This document shows, piece by piece, positions 37,006 to 40,096 of a stretch of 40,096 nt of DNA (position 1 is the first letter of the stretch; each line of letters begins with the position of its first letter). A program made the position numbers and the translations under genes. The notes under the pieces were generated by a model. The model was not told the origin of the DNA and ran no database searches. It saw nothing but the letters and a program-made list of their open reading frames with translations. The stretch covers positions 1 through 40,096 of the forward strand of contig RFGV01000003.1 in NCBI GenBank assembly GCA_003696605.1, read 5' to 3'. This DNA is from Chloroflexota bacterium (GTDB lineage Bacteria; Chloroflexota; Anaerolineae; Promineifilales; Promineifilaceae).

Positions 37006-37791
37006 ATGGATTTGTTAGCCGGCCTGATTCCCCTGTTTTGCATTTTTGGTATTGGCCTTGTCGTCATTGCTGCTGCGGCAATTCGTATTGTACAAGAATA
37101 TGAGCGAGGCGTTATCTTCCGTCTGGGACGGGTTGTTGGTGCCAAGGGACCTGGCCTTTTCTTCATCGTTCCGATTATTGATCGCATGGTCAAAGTAGAT
37201 TTGCGGACGGTTACGCTGGATGTCCCGGCACAGGAGGCGATCACGCGAGATAATGTTACGGTTAAAGTCAATGCGGTTGTCTATTTCCGGGTAGTCGATC
37301 CAGTAGCGGCCGTTATTCAGGTAGAAGATTATCGGCGGGCAACCTGGCAGATTGCCCAAACCAGTTTACGAAATGTCATTGGTCAATCTATGCTCGACCA
37401 ATTGTTGCAGGATCGAGAAACAATTAACGAGACCTTGCAGCACATCATTGATGAAGCAACCGAACCCTGGGGGGTCAAAGTTTCTATTGTAGAAATCAAG
37501 GATGTGGAACTGAATCAGCAAATGGTGCGCGCTATGGCTCGCCAGGCAGAAGCAGAGCGGGAGCGCCGCGCCAAGATTATCCACGCTGAAGGTGAGTTGC
37601 AGGCTTCAGAACAATTGGCACTGGCGGCACGTCGCATTAGCTCGGAGCCGGGAGCGATGACATTGCGGTATTTGCAAACACTATTGGAAATTGGTGTGGA
37701 GCAAAATACAACCACAATTTTCCCTGTGCCAATTGATATGGTTACCGAGTTTTTGCGGCCACGCATTGAAAAAAAGGAGTCGGGTGAATAA
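37006..37791 (+). CDS. Slipin (SPFH/band-7 membrane scaffold)
   Basis: The 261-aa protein has one N-terminal membrane helix (about 6-28) followed by the SPFH domain: [37 protein letters not shown], and [19 protein letters not shown] charged helical segment follows (about 185-225, [19 protein letters not shown]). This is the stomatin-like slipin layout; these proteins oligomerise on the membrane and organise partners, often an NfeD protease gene next door, but none is seen here. An AAAGGAGG box precedes the ATG at 37006; an in-frame GTG at 36967 is less likely. A terminator follows. Confidence 0.93.
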   Translation: MDLLAGLIPLFCIFGIGLVVIAAAAIRIVQEYERGVIFRLGRVVGAKGPGLFFIVPIIDRMVKVDLRTVTLDVPAQEAITRDNVTVKVNAVVYFRVVDPVAAVIQVEDYRRATWQIAQTSLRNVIGQSMLDQLLQDRETINETLQHIIDEATEPWGVKVSIVEIKDVELNQQMVRAMARQAEAERERRAKIIHAEGELQASEQLALAARRISSEPGAMTLRYLQTLLEIGVEQNTTTIFPVPIDMVTEFLRPRIEKKESGE

Positions 37792-37816
37792 CCCTGTTCA
37801 AATCATTTGATTTTTG

Positions 37817-37861
37817 AAGCGTGAAACGTGAGGTGGTAAACTTTGCGTTTCACGCTTTTTG
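37817..37861 (+). terminator. Rho-independent terminator after the slipin gene
   Basis: AAGCGTGAAACG (37817-37828) pairs perfectly with CGTTTCACGCTT (37846-37857) and ends in a T-run. Confidence 0.92.
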
Positions 37862-37880
37862 TTATGGGAGAGTTGTAAAA

Positions 37881-39236
37881 GTGCAACAGATTTGGCGAAA
37901 AGGCTTTTTGTTGATTGTTGTGGGGGTGTTGTGGTTGGGAACGGCTTGCTCTTTGCTCCAGCCGCCGCCTCGGCCAGTGATACCCACGCCTCCTCCGACT
38001 GCACGACCGATTGCTCTGGCTGAGGTGCGTGATTTGGTGGTTGATCCGGTTAGTACACTGGTTCCGGCAGTTGATCCGGAGATTGAGGCGTTGATGAATG
38101 CGGTATCGGAGCAACAGTTGCAAGGGTATGTGCAGACGCTAGAAGGGTTTTATACGCGGAATACATTTAGTGTGACGGATGAAACGGATAGGGGGATTGG
38201 CGCGGCGCGGACGTGGATTTTTAATGAGTTTGTGCGGGTGGGAAACGGCCGTCTTCAGGTGCAATTTGATGATTTCCCGCTTAATTTTGACGGCACAGTG
38301 TTGCAACAGCAAAACGTGATAGCCACTCTGCCTGGGACTGGGCCACATCCCGGTGTCGTCGTATTCGTTGCTCACTACGATTCCCGCACAGTAGATTTCA
38401 ACGACGCCACTGGTTTTGCACCTGGCGCCAATGACAATGCCTCTGGTGTGGCTGCCATGTTGGAAATTGCTCGTATTCTTAGCTCACGCACCTGGAATCA
38501 GACGGTTGTGTTCGTTGCCTTTGCCGCCGAAGAACAGGGAATGTTTGGCAGCCGCCATTTTGTGGCCAACCGTTTGCTACAAGGTTGGCTGGTGGATGCA
38601 GCCCTAAATAATGACATCATTGGTGGTCACCCAGGCATTCCCCAGTCGGTTCGCGTCTTTTCTCCTGGTCCGGCGACCAATCCGGCCCGACATCTGGCAC
38701 GTTATGTTAACTATATTGGCGGCCTGTATCTGCCTACATTTCCAGCAACACTGGAGGATGCGATTGATCGAGAAGGACGATATGGGGATCATATCAGCTT
38801 TATTAACGGAGGCATTCCGGCCGTACGCCTCACCGAGTCGGTGGAAACGCCAGAGTTTCAGCACAATGGTCTGGATACGTCTGACAGATTGGATTACAGT
38901 TATTTGAAAAAAGTGACTCAGCTTAATCTGGTGGTGTTGGCCAATGCAATTGGTGGGCCACCACCTCCGCCTGTGCCTACTGTATCTCCTGCGGATCAGC
39001 CGGGAGCTTATGTGTTGAACTGGACGCCTGATCCTTTGGCAGCAGGGTATGTGATTTCGTTTCGTCCGGCAGAATCGGAAGAGTTGATGCCGTTTCGGTT
39101 TGTGAACAGTTTGCAGGCCGGGAATGTGGCTATTACAGGTTTGGATCCGGCAATGACTTATGCTGTAAGTTTGGCTGCGCTGGATGAAAACGGCCGTATG
39201 GGACTCTTCTCTACAGAAGTTTTGGTCGGTCCATAA
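37881..39236 (+). CDS. M28-family zinc aminopeptidase lipoprotein with C-terminal FN3-like domain
   Basis: The 451-aa product has a lipoprotein signal (VLWLGTAC, Cys23), a Pro-rich linker (about 28-43), an N-terminal helical part and the M28 catalytic domain. Metal ligands and catalytic residues are visible: His165 (VAHYDSR), Asp185 (GANDNASG), Glu217-Glu218 (FAAEEQG), the Asp of NNDIIGG and the His of YGDHISF. After another Pro-rich linker, residues about 365-451 look like a fibronectin type III domain (YVLNWTPDPLAAGYVIS, ITGLDPAMTYAVSLAAL). It should remove N-terminal residues from peptides at the cell surface. I choose GTG at 37881, with GGGAGAG upstream. An in-frame ATG at 37821 would begin inside the terminator hairpin. 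Confidence 0.9.
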   Translation: MQQIWRKGFLLIVVGVLWLGTACSLLQPPPRPVIPTPPPTARPIALAEVRDLVVDPVSTLVPAVDPEIEALMNAVSEQQLQGYVQTLEGFYTRNTFSVTDETDRGIGAARTWIFNEFVRVGNGRLQVQFDDFPLNFDGTVLQQQNVIATLPGTGPHPGVVVFVAHYDSRTVDFNDATGFAPGANDNASGVAAMLEIARILSSRTWNQTVVFVAFAAEEQGMFGSRHFVANRLLQGWLVDAALNNDIIGGHPGIPQSVRVFSPGPATNPARHLARYVNYIGGLYLPTFPATLEDAIDREGRYGDHISFINGGIPAVRLTESVETPEFQHNGLDTSDRLDYSYLKKVTQLNLVVLANAIGGPPPPPVPTVSPADQPGAYVLNWTPDPLAAGYVISFRPAESEELMPFRFVNSLQAGNVAITGLDPAMTYAVSLAALDENGRMGLFSTEVLVGP

Positions 39237-39243
39237 AATAACG

Positions 39244-39273
39244 AAAAGGGGCACAAGACTGTGCCCCTTTTTT
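39244..39273. terminator. Bidirectional terminator between the M28 peptidase and UPF0173 genes
   Basis: AAAAGGGGCACA (39244-39255) pairs with TGTGCCCCTTTT (39260-39271). It ends in T's on either strand and lies between two converging genes. Confidence 0.93.
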
Positions 39274-39293
39274 ATAGACAAATTGGAGAATAG

Positions 39294-39983
39294 TTACTCC
39301 AAAATATAACTTTCATCCACACCCAAAACAACCGGTTTCGTATCTGTTTCTGCTGCAACCCGCTCAGCCCACGCATCAGCATCCGCAGCAATAAGCGGCC
39401 ACGTGTTGTAATGGCAGGGGATAACAACCTTCGGTTTCAGGTATTCCAGTGCTAGCAAAGCATCGTCCGGCCCCATTGTAAAATTGTCCCCAATTGGCAA
39501 GATTGCCAGATCGAGCCCTACGCGCCCAATGAGAGACATATCGGAGAAAAGTGCGGTGTCACCAGCAATGTAGATGTTTTTACCATCGGCCGTAACAATA
39601 TACCCGCCAGGATCACCACCGTAAGAACCATCTGGTAGGCCGGAACTATGTAAAGCTGGCGTCATTTTTACCCGCCCGAACGGGAAGTTCCAGCCGCCGC
39701 CAGTGTTCATGGGGTGTGTATTTTCGTGGCCTTGTTTGTTAATCCATGTGCAAATTTCAAAATTGGCAACTACTTGTGCATTTGTTCGTTTACCTAGCGG
39801 TACTGTATCGGCAATATGATCGGCGTGGCCATGTGTTTGCAAAATAAAATCGGCAGCCACCTCATTGGCACTCGTTTTGGCTGCGGGGTTATTACCCGCA
39901 AAGAAAGGATCGACAACGATTTTTGTGCCGTTAATGTCCAATGAAAATGTGGCATGTCCGTGCCAGGTAATTTTGATAGCCAT
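39294..39983 (-). CDS. UPF0173 metal-dependent hydrolase (metallo-beta-lactamase fold)
   Basis: The 229-aa protein matches the UPF0173/YtkL family in length and motifs: KITWHGHATFSLDINGTKIVVDPF at the start in outline (His8 and His10), the metal site H51-G-H53-A-D55-H56, a central GYIVTADGKNIYIAGDTALF strand pair, and VIPCHYNTWP near the end. Members bind metal in an MBL fold; their physiological substrate is not established. The start at 39983 follows AAAGGAGGTTCCC; the longer in-frame start at 40070 lacks such a site. It converges on the M28 peptidase with a shared terminator. No signal peptide is present, so it is cytoplasmic. Confidence 0.92.
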   Translation of the reverse strand: MAIKITWHGHATFSLDINGTKIVVDPFFAGNNPAAKTSANEVAADFILQTHGHADHIADTVPLGKRTNAQVVANFEICTWINKQGHENTHPMNTGGGWNFPFGRVKMTPALHSSGLPDGSYGGDPGGYIVTADGKNIYIAGDTALFSDMSLIGRVGLDLAILPIGDNFTMGPDDALLALEYLKPKVVIPCHYNTWPLIAADADAWAERVAAETDTKPVVLGVDESYILE

Positions 39984-40096
39984 GGGAACCTCCTTTTTGC
40001 AGTCGCTTGAGGAAAAGACAGGAAAGCGTTTTTCTAATTTAAGTATATGCCTGCAAGAGAGGGGCGTCAACTGAAAACGGCCGAAGAGTGTAGCAA

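Larger units (their letters stand above)
478..40083. repeat. Highly iterated palindrome AACGGCCGTT, dispersed through the window
   Basis: Exact decamers AACGGCCGTT, given by the first base of the CGGCCG core: 2718, 5358, 6572, 8028, 9871, 12037, 13459, 14364, 14602, 15947, 16880, 17819, 23957, 25707, 25876, 26494, 28215, 30001, 31895, 32451, 33200, 34178, 34767, 35097, 36624. Variant cores: 478, 3481, 3556, 3804, 4170, 4456, 5189, 5391, 8000, 10237, 11799, 12664, 14965, 17760, 19329, 19624, 21408, 23597, 23624, 23807, 24134, 25288, 25580, 26413, 26992, 29167, 29387, 29471, 30874, 33295, 33885, 34012, 34395, 35167, 36184, 36448, 37307, 38246, 38818, 39191, 39587, 40078. Chance would give about 10 hexamers and no decamer. 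The flanking A's and T's are also conserved in many copies (AAAACGGCCGTTTT). Counts were made by eye and may miss a few. Confidence 0.93.

Noticed and set aside
478-40083. Explaining the palindrome as simple restriction-site density (EagI/NotI-like core)
   Set aside because: Restriction usually depletes its own palindromes, and the conserved A/T flanks and linked skew flips are not explained by restriction alone. A methylation or cutting role is still open.
478-40083. Treating the palindrome copies as transcription terminators or a REP/MITE family
   Set aside because: Ten-base palindromes have no loop or T-run of their own, real terminators are separate hairpins, most copies are inside genes, and there is no longer shared flanking sequence.

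Overview
The window is about 40 kb of bacterial chromosome with roughly thirty protein genes on both strands. I saw no rRNA, tRNA, CRISPR array, insertion sequence or phage gene. Gene content is ordinary free-living heterotroph: pyruvate kinase, thiolase, a B12-dependent acyl-CoA mutase, an alpha-glucoside ABC importer, trehalose synthase, amylosucrase, and many lipoproteins with Cys lipoboxes. This mix fits a Chloroflexota (Anaerolineae/Ardenticatenia-like) genome. That placement is an inference from family content, not a phylogenetic result.

Layout. 1-5763 (minus strand): a truncated lipoprotein, a secreted lamin-tail/metallo-beta-lactamase protein, a small membrane protein and a MecA/PBP2-type transpeptidase. 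5979-16878 (plus): thiolase, an unrecognised Rossmann protein, an unrecognised 354-aa protein, pyruvate kinase, a winged-helix AAA+ ATPase, a glycerophosphodiester phosphodiesterase, a diacylglycerol-kinase-like lipid kinase, and an acyl-CoA mutase large subunit whose active site looks isobutyryl-CoA-type. 17095-26869 (plus): a sugar module made of a LacI regulator with its operator, AglE/F/G-like binding protein and permeases, trehalose synthase, amylosucrase and ROK fructokinase. The module reads as uptake of sucrose or other alpha-glucosides, conversion of sucrose to alpha-glucan plus fructose, phosphorylation of the fructose, and interconversion of maltose and trehalose. 26927-32748: a YugP-like membrane protease, a small membrane protein, a divergent FtsH, a TolB-like propeller lipoprotein and an S41-protease homologue whose catalytic serine appears to be lost. 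32868-40096: homocysteine methyltransferase, Nudix, VOC and EamA genes in a tight cluster, an SGNH hydrolase, a slipin, an M28 peptidase lipoprotein and a UPF0173 hydrolase.

The most unusual signal is not a gene. The palindrome AACGGCCGTT and its one-step variants are scattered through the whole window. By hand I count about 25 exact decamers and about 70 CGGCCG cores, against about 0.04 and about 10 expected by chance. They occur in genes (in all three frames) and between genes. At most exact copies the base composition flips: the plus strand is G/T-rich on the left and C/A-rich on the right, whatever the gene direction and often in mid-gene, and it drifts back to G/T-rich before the next copy. 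The result is a sawtooth GC skew phased by the palindrome. This looks like the footprint of a strand-asymmetric DNA process (cutting and resection, fork arrest or repair) centred on the motif.
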